The notes: a model not told the origin generated them from the sequence alone. DNA of 64,000 nucleotides from Streptomyces sp. NRRL B-3428 (GCA_000721375.1 JOGW01000016.1:62001-126000); one strand, 5' to 3'. Shown: positions 42,700-52,408, counted from the stretch's first letter. Made by a program: numbers and translations.

Positions 42700-42731
42700 G
42701 AGCCCCTGGTGGACGTGTCCACCAGGGGCTC
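42700..42731. terminator. Strong hairpin terminator between convergent genes
   Basis: GAGCCCCTGGTGGA and TCCACCAGGGGCTC form a perfect 14-bp stem with a 4-nt loop (CGTG), 6 bp after the M48 stop and 18 bp from the stop of the leftward 77-aa gene. Confidence 0.85.
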
Positions 42732-42748
42732 GCTGACGGTGTGCGGTG

Positions 42749-42982
42749 TCACCAGTTGTAGATGATCTCCCCGTCACTGTTGACGTACTTGAAGGACCCG
42801 TCCTCCTGTCCGATGATGCACGCGTAGCCGCCCGCAGGCGTCTCGCCGCAGAAGGTGTCGGCACTGGCCGACCCCGCGGTCATCAGTCCCCCGCCGACGA
42901 ACATCGCGGTGGCGGCGACGGCGAAGGCGAGCCTGCGGCCCCACCTGCGACCCGGTGCGGTGGTCTTCTCCTGCATGGTCAA
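42749..42982 (-). CDS. Small secreted protein, 77 aa
   Basis: A typical Sec signal peptide (RRWGRRLAFAVAATAMFVGG, cleavage after SASA) precedes a mature part of about 35 residues with two cysteines (DTFCGETPAGGYACII), probably joined by a disulfide. The sequence then reads SFKYVNSDGEIIYNW. I do not recognise a family. It is a single gene upstream of the TolB-like gene on the same strand; the two are separated by 65 bp. Confidence 0.65.
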   Translation of the reverse strand: MTMQEKTTAPGRRWGRRLAFAVAATAMFVGGGLMTAGSASADTFCGETPAGGYACIIGQEDGSFKYVNSDGEIIYNW

Positions 42983-43047
42983 CTCCCTGTTCCCGATGGG
43001 CTGTCGGTCGGGAGTCGTTCGGCGCGGCCACCGTGCCGGATTGGTCC

Positions 43048-44037
43048 TCAGCGGCTCTCGGGAGCGTTCATGCTCGGTGACGAGGCGTCGCGGGCCAGGA
43101 GCTTCGGTGCGCCGGAGCCGTCCGCAGGGACCGACCAGACATCAGTGGAGTTGCGGCCCTGTCCAGGAAGGGCATAGCTCACCGTCCGGTCGTCGAGCCA
43201 TGCCGCCTGGTCGTCGACGCTGCGCGCCTCCGCCAACGGGGTTTCGCGCATCGTCTTGAGGTCGAGGACGTGCAGTTGCCAGGGGTCCGAAGTGCCTTCG
43301 CGGACCCGCTTCTTGAACGCGATGCGCGTGCCGTCGGGGGACAGGGAGGGGCATTCGACGTTCGTCCGCAGTGTGCGCGCCGTCCAGTTCTTGAGGTCGC
43401 CCTCGACCAGGTACGTCTTGCCGTGCGTCGAGGCGGTGGCGTAGAAGCGGTTGTCGTCATCGGCGAAGGTGATCCCCCAGAAGTTCAGGTCGGACGCGCC
43501 GTAGCGCTTTCCGTCGAGGGTGAGTCGGAGGGTCTCCACGTTCTTGATCAGGTATCCGGTCCGGGTGTCGAGGATCCCGCTGCGCGTGGAGAAGGAGTTG
43601 CCGGCGTAGGAGTCGCCGCTCACGAACACCGTCCAGGAGACCATCCGGCCGGACGGCGAGACCCGCGCCCGGTTGGGGGTGCCGCCGAAGGTGACGCTGC
43701 GACGGGGGTGCAGCGAGCGGTCGAGCACGATCGCCTGGGATCTCGGCGGGATGCCGGGCTTGGTCGTGAGACAGACCGCGCCGTTGCCGCTCGCATAGAA
43801 GCGGCGGCAGGACAGCCCTGTCTGCTGCGGGCTCTTCTTGCCGAGCGCGGCGATGGTTCCCCGTTCCGAACGCACGTACAGGCCATGGGTGTTGTCGAGG
43901 GTGACGTGGTGGGTCCCGGCGGTCGGCTCGGGACGGTCGGTGGCGCGCACCGTGTACGTGACGGCGAGCGCGGCCAGCACCACGGCGGCCAGGACGACCG
44001 CGCCCAGGCGGGCGCGCGGGGACAGGGTGGGGGTCAT
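43048..44037 (-). CDS. Membrane-anchored TolB-like beta-propeller protein
   Basis: From ATG 44037 the product is 329 aa. Residues 10-30 form a signal anchor (LGAVVLAAVVLAALAVTYTV). The rest has WD40/TolB-like repeats (SPSGRMVSWTVFVSGDSY, CPSLSPDGTRIAFKKRV, DDQAAWLDDRTVSYALPG). It probably acts outside the membrane as a binding or signalling propeller. The ATG overlaps the stop of the upstream MFS gene (TGATG), indicating translational coupling and a shared role. A much longer frame exists upstream but is antisense-like noise within the MFS gene. Confidence 0.68.
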   Translation of the reverse strand: MTPTLSPRARLGAVVLAAVVLAALAVTYTVRATDRPEPTAGTHHVTLDNTHGLYVRSERGTIAALGKKSPQQTGLSCRRFYASGNGAVCLTTKPGIPPRSQAIVLDRSLHPRRSVTFGGTPNRARVSPSGRMVSWTVFVSGDSYAGNSFSTRSGILDTRTGYLIKNVETLRLTLDGKRYGASDLNFWGITFADDDNRFYATASTHGKTYLVEGDLKNWTARTLRTNVECPSLSPDGTRIAFKKRVREGTSDPWQLHVLDLKTMRETPLAEARSVDDQAAWLDDRTVSYALPGQGRNSTDVWSVPADGSGAPKLLARDASSPSMNAPESR

Positions 44038-45341
44038 CAGGACTCCGTGGGCGTGGGCGTAGGAGTGGGCGTGGGGCGTGCGGTCAGCAGGAAGCGGGCG
44101 ATGAACAAAGTGACCGTGAGTGCGACGGCGGCGAGGGTCAGTGCGGTCTGCATGCTCCACAGCGTCCATACGGCGCCGAACAGGATGGAGGCGAGCAGCC
44201 GGCCGACCGCCTGACCGGACTGCAGCAGCGCCAGACCGGCGCCCCGCTGCTCCACGGGAATCGACGGGCCGCCCAGTGCCATGAGCACACCGTCCGTCGC
44301 CGCGTAGTACGTACCGAGCAGGGCCACGACGGCGATGGTCAGCGGCCACTGCGGGAGCGGGCAGCTCAGCGCCAAGTAGGCGCCGAGCAGGCCCAGATGA
44401 CCGAGGAGATAGGGGGTGCGGCGGCCCTTGCGGTCCGCTGCCCGTCCGATCGGCACGGCGAGCAGCAGATAGACGGCGGCGCTGCCCAGCGGGAGCAGGG
44501 GGAAGTAGGCCGGGTCCAGTTCGAGGCGCTTTTGCAGCACGAGGTAGAGGAAGCCGTCGCCCACGGACACGAGACCGAGCAGGGTCGCGGTCGTCAGGAG
44601 ACGGCGGAAGGCGGGGACGGCGGCCAGGCGCAGGACCGCACGCATCCGCGGTGGTCGAGGTGTGGGGGACGTGGACGGTTGCGGCCCGGGTACGAAGGCG
44701 TACAGGAGCAGTACGCCGAACAGGGCGAAGCAGAAGCTGACCATGAACACCGCGTCGTAGGCGTCCACCGTCAGCCACAGCAGCGCGAAGGCCAGGAGGG
44801 GACCGAGCAGGGCGCCGGTGGTGTCCATCGCCCGGTGCACACCGAAGGCACGGCCGAGGTCCCGTTCGTCACAGCTGAGGGTGATCAGGGCGTCGCGCGG
44901 CGCCGTCCGGATGCCCTTGCCCACGCGGTCCGCGGCGAGCGTCGCGGAGAGTGCCCCGGTGGAACCGCCGCCGAGCAGCAGCCCCAGCTTGCAGAGGGCG
45001 GACAGGGCGTAACCGGAGCCTGCGACGAGCTTGTGGCGCCCCCGACGGTCGGCGAGATGCCCGCCGGCCAGTCGGACGAGCGCGGTGACACCGTTGGACA
45101 GCCCGTCCAGGAAGCCGAACTGCAGGGGATTGAGGCCCAGTTGGAGTACGAGGTACAGAGGCAGGACCGCGGTGACCATCTCGGAGGAGATGTCGGTGAC
45201 CAGACTGACCGCGCCGAGCGTGACGACGGTGGAGGTCACACGGGTGGAGCGGCGTTCGGGGACAGGAGAGGCAGGGGAGGCAGGGGAGGTGGCGGACGTG
45301 GGGCCGGTCGCGGGACCGCTCCTGCCGGCGGCGAGATACAT
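44037..45341 (-). CDS. MFS transporter
   Basis: The 434-aa protein begins after AGGAG and has 12 predicted hydrophobic helices, with the family loop GGHLADRRGRHKLVAGSGYA between helices 2 and 3 and RVGKGIRTAPRDALI in loop 4, a pattern seen in a subgroup of MFS carriers coupled to secreted propeller proteins. The N-terminus is a Ser/Pro/Ala repeat and the C-terminus a Pro-Thr repeat (PTPTPTPTES). The coupled TolB-like gene suggests both serve one export or sensing function. Substrate unknown. Confidence 0.82.
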   Translation of the reverse strand: MYLAAGRSGPATGPTSATSPASPASPVPERRSTRVTSTVVTLGAVSLVTDISSEMVTAVLPLYLVLQLGLNPLQFGFLDGLSNGVTALVRLAGGHLADRRGRHKLVAGSGYALSALCKLGLLLGGGSTGALSATLAADRVGKGIRTAPRDALITLSCDERDLGRAFGVHRAMDTTGALLGPLLAFALLWLTVDAYDAVFMVSFCFALFGVLLLYAFVPGPQPSTSPTPRPPRMRAVLRLAAVPAFRRLLTTATLLGLVSVGDGFLYLVLQKRLELDPAYFPLLPLGSAAVYLLLAVPIGRAADRKGRRTPYLLGHLGLLGAYLALSCPLPQWPLTIAVVALLGTYYAATDGVLMALGGPSIPVEQRGAGLALLQSGQAVGRLLASILFGAVWTLWSMQTALTLAAVALTVTLFIARFLLTARPTPTPTPTPTES

Positions 45342-45360
45342 GGGAACTCCTGAGAGGCAC

Positions 45361-45393
45361 CCCGGGCGCGTCCTTGGAAGGGACGCGCCCGGG
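45361..45393 (-). terminator. Terminator downstream of the chitosanase-fusion gene
   Basis: CCCGGGCGCGTCC and GGACGCGCCCGGG form a perfect 13-bp stem with a 7-nt loop, 17 bp after the leftward stop at 45410 and upstream of the MFS start. Confidence 0.85.
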
Positions 45394-45409
45394 GGCTGGT
45401 GGCGGCCGG

Positions 45410-47563
45410 TCAGTGACAGGAGTACGTGGGGCTGGTGTCGAGCACGGTGCCGTCGGTGCCGATGAAGCTGGAGGTGAAGCCGGTGTCGGTGAAGTCGAGC
45501 TTCACCACGCCGTACTTGTCGAAGATCCGCTTGGCGCTGTTGGGCTGTACGGTGTCGCCCTGCCCGTACAGGTCCTTGCCGCCCGCGCCGCCGAGGATCT
45601 CGACGATGCCGTTCGGGTCGGCCTTGGCGTCGCGGGTCTGCGGGGCGAAACGCTCGTAGTGGTGGTCATGGCCGTTGAGGACCAGCTCGGCCTTCGAGGC
45701 TTCGAGCAGCGCCCACACCGGCTTGCTGACGGGCACGTTGCCGTGGTCGCCGGAGCTGAACAGCGGCTCGTGCCAGTACGCGGCCACGCACTTCTTGGTG
45801 TTCGCGGCGAGGTCGGCCTTCAGCCAGTCCATCTGGCCCGCCTCGTCGAACCGGTTGGAGTTCAGGGCGATGAAGTGCCAGTTGCCGCGGTTGTACGAGT
45901 ACCACATCTTGCCCTGCGGGGTGGCGCGGGAGCCGAAGTACTCGCGGTAGGCCTTCTCGTCCAGGTTCTCGTAGTCGTCGTAGGACTCGTGGTTGCCGGG
46001 CACCGGGTAGGTGTTGGCCTTGAAGCGGCCCCAGGACTTGTCGTAGTAGTTGCGGAAGTCCTCGATGTGGGCGTCGTCGTACTGGTTGTCGCCCATGGTG
46101 AGGTAGAAGTCCGGCTTGATGGCCTCGGCCCGGGCGGCGGTCTTGAAGTGCTGGCAGTTCGCGTCGCTCGCGGTGCACTGATCGGCGATGTCACCGGCGC
46201 CCACCACGGTGAACGCACCCGTGGGCGGATCGGTCGGCGGGTCGGTGGGAGTGGTGCCGCTCTTGCCGTACACCTCGACCTCGAACAGCGAGTAGCCGTA
46301 GGGCGTACCGCGTGCGGTGCCGTAGACCCGCAGATAGCGGCCGGTGCCGGTGAGCCCGGTCCATTCGTCGGTGCCGCCGTTGCCCGCGGTCTCAGTGGCC
46401 AGCCGGGTCCAGGTCGTGCCGTCGGCGGTGATCTCCACCCGGTAGGTCTTGGCGTACGCGGCCTCCCAGGTGAGCTTCACCTTGGAGACGGTGGAGTTCG
46501 CGCCGAGGTCGATCTTGATCCACTGGGGGTCGACGCCCTCCTTGCTGGCCCAGCGCGTGGTGGCGCTGCCGTCGACCGCGTTGCCCGGCCCGAAGGCGGA
46601 GGTCTCGACGGAGGACGAGGTGGCGGGCTTGCCCCGGGAGATCAACTGCGGTTCTCCGCCGCCCGGTTCGGTGGGTGAGGGCGAGGGGGGCGGACCGGGG
46701 TCGGTGGGTACGGGGTCCTTCGTTATCGTGAAGGGGTCGCCGTAGACGTGCCAGGACAGCGGGGTGTTGAGCCGCAGGTTCCCGTTGTCCAGGAACACCC
46801 GCTGGGCCGTGTCGACCCGGCTGGTGTCCTCGTGCGCCGCCTCCTTCTTCATCTCCTCGACCCGTGCGTCCAGGAACGCGTTGAGATACGTGGTCTCGTT
46901 GCCGCCCTCGGCCGGGGTCTTGGCGTGGGAACGGGCGTCGGCGCGGATCGAGTCGAAGCCCTCCTGACCGTGCATCACGATCGCGTCGTAGTAGGCGAAC
47001 TGGCCCAGCTCCTGGAGCTTGTCGCTCTTGGCCCTGGACACGGACGGGTTGAAGTAGACGCGGTCGCGCTCGTGGTGCTGCGCCTCCTTGAACGCGGTGG
47101 TCTGCGCCGCTTCCTGCCAGGCATCGGTGAAGCCCGGGTCGAGGCCTTCGTGCGAGTCGGAGCCGTCCACCTCGCGCAGTGCGGGCAGGTACTCGGCGAG
47201 CGGGTTGTTCGGCACCTGGTCGGTGTAGTACTCGACGAGTTCGAGCATGTCGTGGGTGCCGGAGCAGAAGCCGACGATGCCCGCGGTGTAGCCGCGGCCG
47301 TCGTCGATGTCCTCGATGTAGTCGTACTGGTCCTTCCAGTCCAGTGAGGAGTTCTCGGCACTGGAGACCAGTTGCATCGCGATCTCCTTCTTCACCGGGT
47401 CGTCGAGGCCGGTCGGTGCGGCGGCCTGACTGGTGTTGAGGAGGATCACCGCGGGGACGGCGGCGAGCATGGTGGCGAGCGCGATCCTGAAGCCGGTTTT
47501 GCGGCGGCTGCGGTGCCGCGATCCGGACGGCGTCGTACGCCGTCGCGGAGTGGGGAGTGGCAT
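45410..47563 (-). CDS. Secreted GH46 chitosanase fused to F5/8C domain and metallophosphoesterase
   Basis: The 717-aa protein has a signal peptide (ending about residue 48). A GH46 chitosanase domain spans about 50-275: catalytic Glu70 in SSAENSS and Asp88 in DDGRGYT, spaced as in Streptomyces N174 chitosanase, plus FCSGTHDMLELVEYYTDQ. A Pro-rich linker follows, then a discoidin (F5/8C) domain (about 315-435), a TDPPTDPPT linker, and a metallophosphoesterase (about 450-717). The last has all ligand motifs: GAGDIADQ, TMGDNQYD, PGNHESYDD, WHEPLF and NGHDHHYERF. It should hydrolyse chitosan and a phosphate ester outside the cell. The fusion is unusual. GGAGAAG precedes ATG 47563. Confidence 0.88.
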   Translation of the reverse strand: MPLPTPRRRTTPSGSRHRSRRKTGFRIALATMLAAVPAVILLNTSQAAAPTGLDDPVKKEIAMQLVSSAENSSLDWKDQYDYIEDIDDGRGYTAGIVGFCSGTHDMLELVEYYTDQVPNNPLAEYLPALREVDGSDSHEGLDPGFTDAWQEAAQTTAFKEAQHHERDRVYFNPSVSRAKSDKLQELGQFAYYDAIVMHGQEGFDSIRADARSHAKTPAEGGNETTYLNAFLDARVEEMKKEAAHEDTSRVDTAQRVFLDNGNLRLNTPLSWHVYGDPFTITKDPVPTDPGPPPSPSPTEPGGGEPQLISRGKPATSSSVETSAFGPGNAVDGSATTRWASKEGVDPQWIKIDLGANSTVSKVKLTWEAAYAKTYRVEITADGTTWTRLATETAGNGGTDEWTGLTGTGRYLRVYGTARGTPYGYSLFEVEVYGKSGTTPTDPPTDPPTGAFTVVGAGDIADQCTASDANCQHFKTAARAEAIKPDFYLTMGDNQYDDAHIEDFRNYYDKSWGRFKANTYPVPGNHESYDDYENLDEKAYREYFGSRATPQGKMWYSYNRGNWHFIALNSNRFDEAGQMDWLKADLAANTKKCVAAYWHEPLFSSGDHGNVPVSKPVWALLEASKAELVLNGHDHHYERFAPQTRDAKADPNGIVEILGGAGGKDLYGQGDTVQPNSAKRIFDKYGVVKLDFTDTGFTSSFIGTDGTVLDTSPTYSCH

Positions 47564-48012
47564 GTGCTTCTCCGGTTTCTCGTCTGGCCGGGGACCGCGC
47601 GTGCGAGCGGTGGGACGGAAGTCGACGCAGGGGCCCGGTAGGGGAGTTCGGGGCTACATGGCGGTGCGGAACCGTGGCGGATGAGGTGCGGAACCTCGGC
47701 TGCCTTCTTGCCAATTGATAGGAACCTTTCCTTTCTATTGGCAAGCGCGCCTGCTCCGCAAGACGCCTGCACGAACTGGTGTGCCGGATGTGGTTCGACA
47801 ACGGCCGCACACAGACCGGTTCACGCTCCGTGCGCGGAATACCACCTGACGCGCCCCGCCCGCACCCCCTTGTGCCTCTGAGGTGCGTCCTGAACACGTC
47901 TTGACCCATCGAACTTCTGTCACGGCTGTAGTCAGATCGACAAAATCCTGCAACTCTCCTGCACGGCGAGGGCAATTGGGCATCAGATGAAGGCAAAGGA
48001 GCTACGGGACCG
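47564..48012. other. Divergent promoter region between chitosanase-fusion and alpha-glucanase genes
   Basis: These 449 bases hold no supported gene. They contain the 39-bp near-palindrome (47707-47745) and, just before the rightward gene, an AAAGGAG ribosome site at 47995-48001. Confidence 0.6.
47707..47745. promoter_or_regulatory. 39-bp near-palindromic operator upstream of the chitosanase gene
   Basis: Outer arms CTTGCCAAT and ATTGGCAAG are perfect 9-bp inverted repeats; the inner core AGGAA-CCT-TTCCT is a second inverted repeat sharing the same centre region. It lies 144-182 bp upstream of the chitosanase start. The inner AGGAA/TTCCT pattern recalls operators of the ROK-family chitosanase repressor CsnR known in Streptomyces; this match is from memory and unverified. 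Confidence 0.65.
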
Positions 48013-51000
48013 ATGAGTCGCTTCAGACCCGCCCCAACCGCACCACCCCTGCGCAGGAGTGCACGGCGCTCTGCGCGCACCTGGACCACGCTCCGCACCT
48101 GGACGACCCTGCGCACCTGGCGGACCCTCGCCGCAGGCCTGGTCGCCACCCTGCTCCTGCTGTGCCTGCCCGGCCTCAGCGCCGTGGCCGCCGGCGGGCC
48201 CGACCTCGCCGCGGGCAAGCCCGCCGGCGCCAGCAGCGCGAACGGCGCGTACGTGGCGGGTAACGTCACCGATGGCAACCCCGGTACGTACTGGGAGAGT
48301 TCAGGCAGCAACTTTCCGCAGTGGGTCCAGGTCGAGCTCGGCCGCACCGCGAGGATCGACCAGGTGGTCCTGAAGCTCCCGCCGTCCTGGGAGACGCGCA
48401 GTCAGACGCTCGCCGTCCAGGGCAGCGCGGACGGCACCGGCTTCAGCACGCTGGCCGCCTCCGCCGCGTACTCCTTCGCGCCGGGCGGCGGCAACACGGT
48501 GACGGTCGGCTTCCCGGCCGCGCAGACCCGGTTCGTACGGGTGCAGATCACCGCCAACACCGGCTGGCCCGCCGCGCAGCTCTCCGAGCTGCAGGTGTTC
48601 GCCGCGGAAGGCACCTCGGCAAACCTGGCCCTGGGCAAGACCCTCAAGGCCTCCAGCTACACCGAGACCTATGTCGCCGGGAACGCCAACGACGGCAACC
48701 GCGCCAGCTACTGGGAGAGCGAGAACAACAAGCTGCCCCAGTGGCTTCAGGCGGACCTCGGCTCCTCCGTCCGCGTCAACGAGGTGGTGCTGCGCGTGCC
48801 CGAGACCTGGGGCGCCCGCAACCAGACCCTCAAGATCCAGGGCAGTGAGAACGGCACGGACTTCACCGATCTGAGTTCGGCCAAGGCGTACGCCTTCTCG
48901 ACGGCCACCGGACACACCGCCTCGCTCACCTTCGACGCGGCGACCACCCGCTACGTACGCGTGTTGATATCGGCCAACGACAGCCAGCCCGCGGGCCAGT
49001 TGTCCGAGCTGGAGATCTACGGCCCGGCGGGCGGAGACACCCAGGCACCCACCGCACCCGCGAACCTGGCCTTCACCGAGCCGGCCACCGGCCAGATCAA
49101 GCTCACCTGGGACGCGGCCACCGACAACACCGGCGTGAGCGCGTACGACGTGTACGCCAACGGCGAGCTGCGCACCACCGTCGACGGTGCGGTGCGCACG
49201 TACACCGACACACAGCCGGCGAACGCCACGGTCACCTACTACGTGCGCGCCCGCGACGCCGCGGGCAACACTTCCCCGAACAGCAACTCCGTGACCCGCA
49301 GGGCGGACACGGGCGACACCCAGGCGCCGACCGCGCCCGCGAACCTCGCGTACACCCAGCCCACCGCCGGTGACATCAAGCTGACCTGGGGTGCGTCCAC
49401 GGACAACGTGAAGGTCACGGCGTACGACGTGTACGCGGACGGGGCACTGCTCAAGTCGGTCGCCGGCGATGTCACGACGTACACCGACCAGCGCTCGGCG
49501 GGCGTGACGGTCTCGTATTCGGTGCGCGCCCGCGACGCCGCCGGGAACGTCTCCGCCTTCAGCAACACGGTGACGCGCCCGGGCACCGTCGACGGCGCCA
49601 ACCTCGCGGTGGGCAAGCCGATCAGCGCCTCCTCGGTGATCCACACGTTCGTCGCCGAGAACGCCAACGACGGCCAGATCTCCACGTACTGGGAAGGGGC
49701 GGCCGGCAGCTACCCGAACGCGCTGACCGTGAAGCTGGGCGCCAACGCCGATGTCGACGCGGTCGTCGTCAAGCTGAACCCGGACGCGAGCTGGAGCACG
49801 CGGACCCAGAAGATCCAGGTTCTCGGCCGCGAGCAGAGCGCCACGGGCTTCACCACGCTGGCGGGGGAGAAGGAGTACACCTTCAACCCATCCGCGAACA
49901 CCAACAAGGTGACGATTCCGGTCTCGGGTCGCGTCGCCGATGTACGGCTGCAGTTCACCGCCAACAGCGGATCCAGCGCCGGTCAGGTCGCCGAGTTCGA
50001 GGTCATCGGCACCCCCGCACCCAACCCGGACCTGGAGATCACCCAGCTCACCTCCGCGCCGACGGCGCCGGTCGAGACGGACGCGCTCACGCTCACCGCC
50101 ACCGTGCGCAACCGCGGCGCCGAGGCGTCGGGTGCGAGCGACGTGCTGTTCAAGCTCGGCGGCGAGAGCGTCGGCACCAAGGCGCTGGCGGCACTCGGCG
50201 CCGGCCAGTCCACCACCGTGAGCGCCACGATCGACCCGCAGGACGCGGGCTCGTACGCCCTGAGCGCCGTCGTCGACGACAAGAACACCGTCATCGAGGA
50301 GAACGAGGGCAACAACACCTACACGGCGGCAAGTCCCTTGGTGGTCAAGCCGGTTCAGTCCTCCGACCTGGTGGCCGCGCCGGTGAGCTGGTCCCCGTCC
50401 TCGCCCTCGGCGGGCAAGGAGGTCACCTTCAGCGTCGCGATCAAGAACCAGGGCACCCAGGCGTCCGCCGCCGGCGATCACGCCATCACGCTCACCGTGC
50501 AGAACGCGCAGGGCGACACGGTCAAGACGCTGACCAAGCCGTACTCCGGCACCATCGCCGCGGGTGACACCACGGCGCCGGTCTCGCTGGGCACCTGGAC
50601 GGCCGCCAACGGCAAGTACACCGTGAAGACGGTGATCGCCGCCGACGCGAACGAGCTGCCGGTCAAGCGCGACAACAACACCAGCACCAAGTCCCTGTTC
50701 GTCGGGCGCGGCGCCGACATGCCGTACGACACCTACGAGGCGGAGGACGCGGTCGTGGGCGGCGGCGCGAAGGTCGTCGGCCCGAACCGCACCATCGGCG
50801 ACCTCGCCGGCGAGGCCTCCGGGCGCAAGGCCGTCACGCTCAACTCGACCGGCGCCTCGGTGGAGTTCACCGCCAAGCAGGACACCAACACCCTGGTCAC
50901 CCGCTTCTCCATCCCGGACGCGGCGGGCGGCGGCGGCATCAACGCGACCCTGAACGTCTACGTCGACGGTGTCTTCCGCAAGACGCTCGACCTCACCTCC

Positions 51001-52386
51001 AAGTACGCCTGGCTGTACGGGGCGGAGGCCTCACCCGGCAACTCCCCGAGCGCGGGCCCGGCCCGGCACATCTACGACGAGGCCAACCTCCTGCTCGGCG
51101 AGACCGTCAAGGCGGGCAGCAGGATCAAGCTGCAGAAGGACGCGGCCAACACCTCCCAGTACGCCATCGACTTCATCGACCTGGAGCAGGTGGCACCCGC
51201 GGCGAACCCGGACCCGGCGGCCTATGTCGTCCCGGCCGGCTTCACCCACCAGGACGTGCAGAACGCCCTGGACAAGGTCCGTATGGACACCACCAACAAG
51301 TTCACCGGCGTCTACCTGCCGCCCGGTGACTACGAGACGGGCAGCAAGTTCCAGGTCTACGGCAAGGCGGTCAAGGTCGTCGGCGCCGGGCCCTGGTTCA
51401 CCCGCTTCCGCGCACCGGGGTCCCAGGAGAACACCGACATCGGCTTCCGCGCCGAGGCGAGCGCCAACGGCTCCTCCTTCAGCGGGTTCGCCTACTTCGG
51501 CAACTACACCTCGCGGATCGACGGTCCGGGCAAGGTGTTCGACTTCCAGAACACCGCCGACATCACCATCGACAACATCTGGAACGAGCACATGGTGTGC
51601 CTGTACTGGGGCGCCAACACCGACCGCATGACCATCAAGAACTCGCGGATCCGGGACATGTTCGCCGACGGCATCAACATGACCAACGGCAGCACGGACA
51701 ACCACGTCACCAACAACGACGCCCGGGCCACCGGCGACGACAGCTTCGCGCTGTTCTCGGCGATCGACGCGGGCGGCGCGGACATGAAGAACAACGTCTA
51801 CGAGAACCTGACCACGACCCTGACCTGGCGTGCGGCCGGCGTCGCCGTCTACGGCGGCTACAACAACACGTTCCGCAACATCCGTATCGCCGATACCCTG
51901 GTCTACTCCGGGATCACGGTCAGCTCCCTGGACTTCGGCTACCCGATGAACGGCTTCGGGACCGATCCCACCACGCTCGAGAACATCTCGATCGAACGGT
52001 CCGGCGGGCACTTCTGGAACGGCCAGACCTTCCCCGGCATCTGGCTGTTCTCCGCCTCCAAGGTGTTCCAGGGCATCCGCATCAACAACGTGGACATCAC
52101 CGACCCGACGTACAGCGGAATCATGTTCCAGACCCAGTACGTGGGCGGTCAGCCCAAGTTCCCGATCAAGGACACCATCCTGCGGGACATCACCATCACC
52201 GGCGCCCGCAAGAGCGGCGACGAGTTCGACGCCAAGTCGGGCTTCGGGCTCTGGGCGAACGAGATGCCGGAAGCGGGTCAGGGTCCGGCCGTCGGTGAAG
52301 TCACCTTCTACAACCTGAAGATGAGCGACAACGCGGAGAACGTGCGCAACACCACCTCCACCTTCAAGATCAACATTCAACCCTGA
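48013..52386 (+). CDS. Secreted multidomain GH87-like alpha-1,3-glucanase
   Basis: The 1457-aa protein has a long signal peptide preceded by a TWTTLR repeat. Two discoidin domains follow (about 60-340, each with TYWESS/SYWESE and QWVQVEL/QWLQADL). Then come two fibronectin III domains (about 345-520, DTQAPTAPANL repeats), a third discoidin domain (about 523-670), two CARDB domains (about 675-890), a CBM35-like domain (DTYEAEDAVVGGGAKVVG, about 905-1065), and a right-handed beta-helix to the end. Asp-rich active-site strands MFADGINMTNGSTDNHV and ATGDDSFALF (about 1215-1245) match GH87 mycodextranase/mutanase enzymes. It probably cleaves fungal alpha-1,3-glucan. It is divergent from the chitosanase-fusion gene. 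Confidence 0.85.
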   Translation: MSRFRPAPTAPPLRRSARRSARTWTTLRTWTTLRTWRTLAAGLVATLLLLCLPGLSAVAAGGPDLAAGKPAGASSANGAYVAGNVTDGNPGTYWESSGSNFPQWVQVELGRTARIDQVVLKLPPSWETRSQTLAVQGSADGTGFSTLAASAAYSFAPGGGNTVTVGFPAAQTRFVRVQITANTGWPAAQLSELQVFAAEGTSANLALGKTLKASSYTETYVAGNANDGNRASYWESENNKLPQWLQADLGSSVRVNEVVLRVPETWGARNQTLKIQGSENGTDFTDLSSAKAYAFSTATGHTASLTFDAATTRYVRVLISANDSQPAGQLSELEIYGPAGGDTQAPTAPANLAFTEPATGQIKLTWDAATDNTGVSAYDVYANGELRTTVDGAVRTYTDTQPANATVTYYVRARDAAGNTSPNSNSVTRRADTGDTQAPTAPANLAYTQPTAGDIKLTWGASTDNVKVTAYDVYADGALLKSVAGDVTTYTDQRSAGVTVSYSVRARDAAGNVSAFSNTVTRPGTVDGANLAVGKPISASSVIHTFVAENANDGQISTYWEGAAGSYPNALTVKLGANADVDAVVVKLNPDASWSTRTQKIQVLGREQSATGFTTLAGEKEYTFNPSANTNKVTIPVSGRVADVRLQFTANSGSSAGQVAEFEVIGTPAPNPDLEITQLTSAPTAPVETDALTLTATVRNRGAEASGASDVLFKLGGESVGTKALAALGAGQSTTVSATIDPQDAGSYALSAVVDDKNTVIEENEGNNTYTAASPLVVKPVQSSDLVAAPVSWSPSSPSAGKEVTFSVAIKNQGTQASAAGDHAITLTVQNAQGDTVKTLTKPYSGTIAAGDTTAPVSLGTWTAANGKYTVKTVIAADANELPVKRDNNTSTKSLFVGRGADMPYDTYEAEDAVVGGGAKVVGPNRTIGDLAGEASGRKAVTLNSTGASVEFTAKQDTNTLVTRFSIPDAAGGGGINATLNVYVDGVFRKTLDLTSKYAWLYGAEASPGNSPSAGPARHIYDEANLLLGETVKAGSRIKLQKDAANTSQYAIDFIDLEQVAPAANPDPAAYVVPAGFTHQDVQNALDKVRMDTTNKFTGVYLPPGDYETGSKFQVYGKAVKVVGAGPWFTRFRAPGSQENTDIGFRAEASANGSSFSGFAYFGNYTSRIDGPGKVFDFQNTADITIDNIWNEHMVCLYWGANTDRMTIKNSRIRDMFADGINMTNGSTDNHVTNNDARATGDDSFALFSAIDAGGADMKNNVYENLTTTLTWRAAGVAVYGGYNNTFRNIRIADTLVYSGITVSSLDFGYPMNGFGTDPTTLENISIERSGGHFWNGQTFPGIWLFSASKVFQGIRINNVDITDPTYSGIMFQTQYVGGQPKFPIKDTILRDITITGARKSGDEFDAKSGFGLWANEMPEAGQGPAVGEVTFYNLKMSDNAENVRNTTSTFKINIQP
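48079..48132. repeat. 18-bp tandem repeat in the glucanase signal region
   Basis: Three in-frame 18-bp units beginning ACCTGG encode the TWTTLR-type repeat just before the hydrophobic core of the signal peptide. Confidence 0.75.
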
Positions 52387-52408
52387 CAGGAGCACCCGGT
52401 CATACCTC

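Noticed and set aside
42700..42731. A riboswitch or operator
   Set aside because: The perfect 14-bp stem between two converging stop codons is best explained as a terminator.
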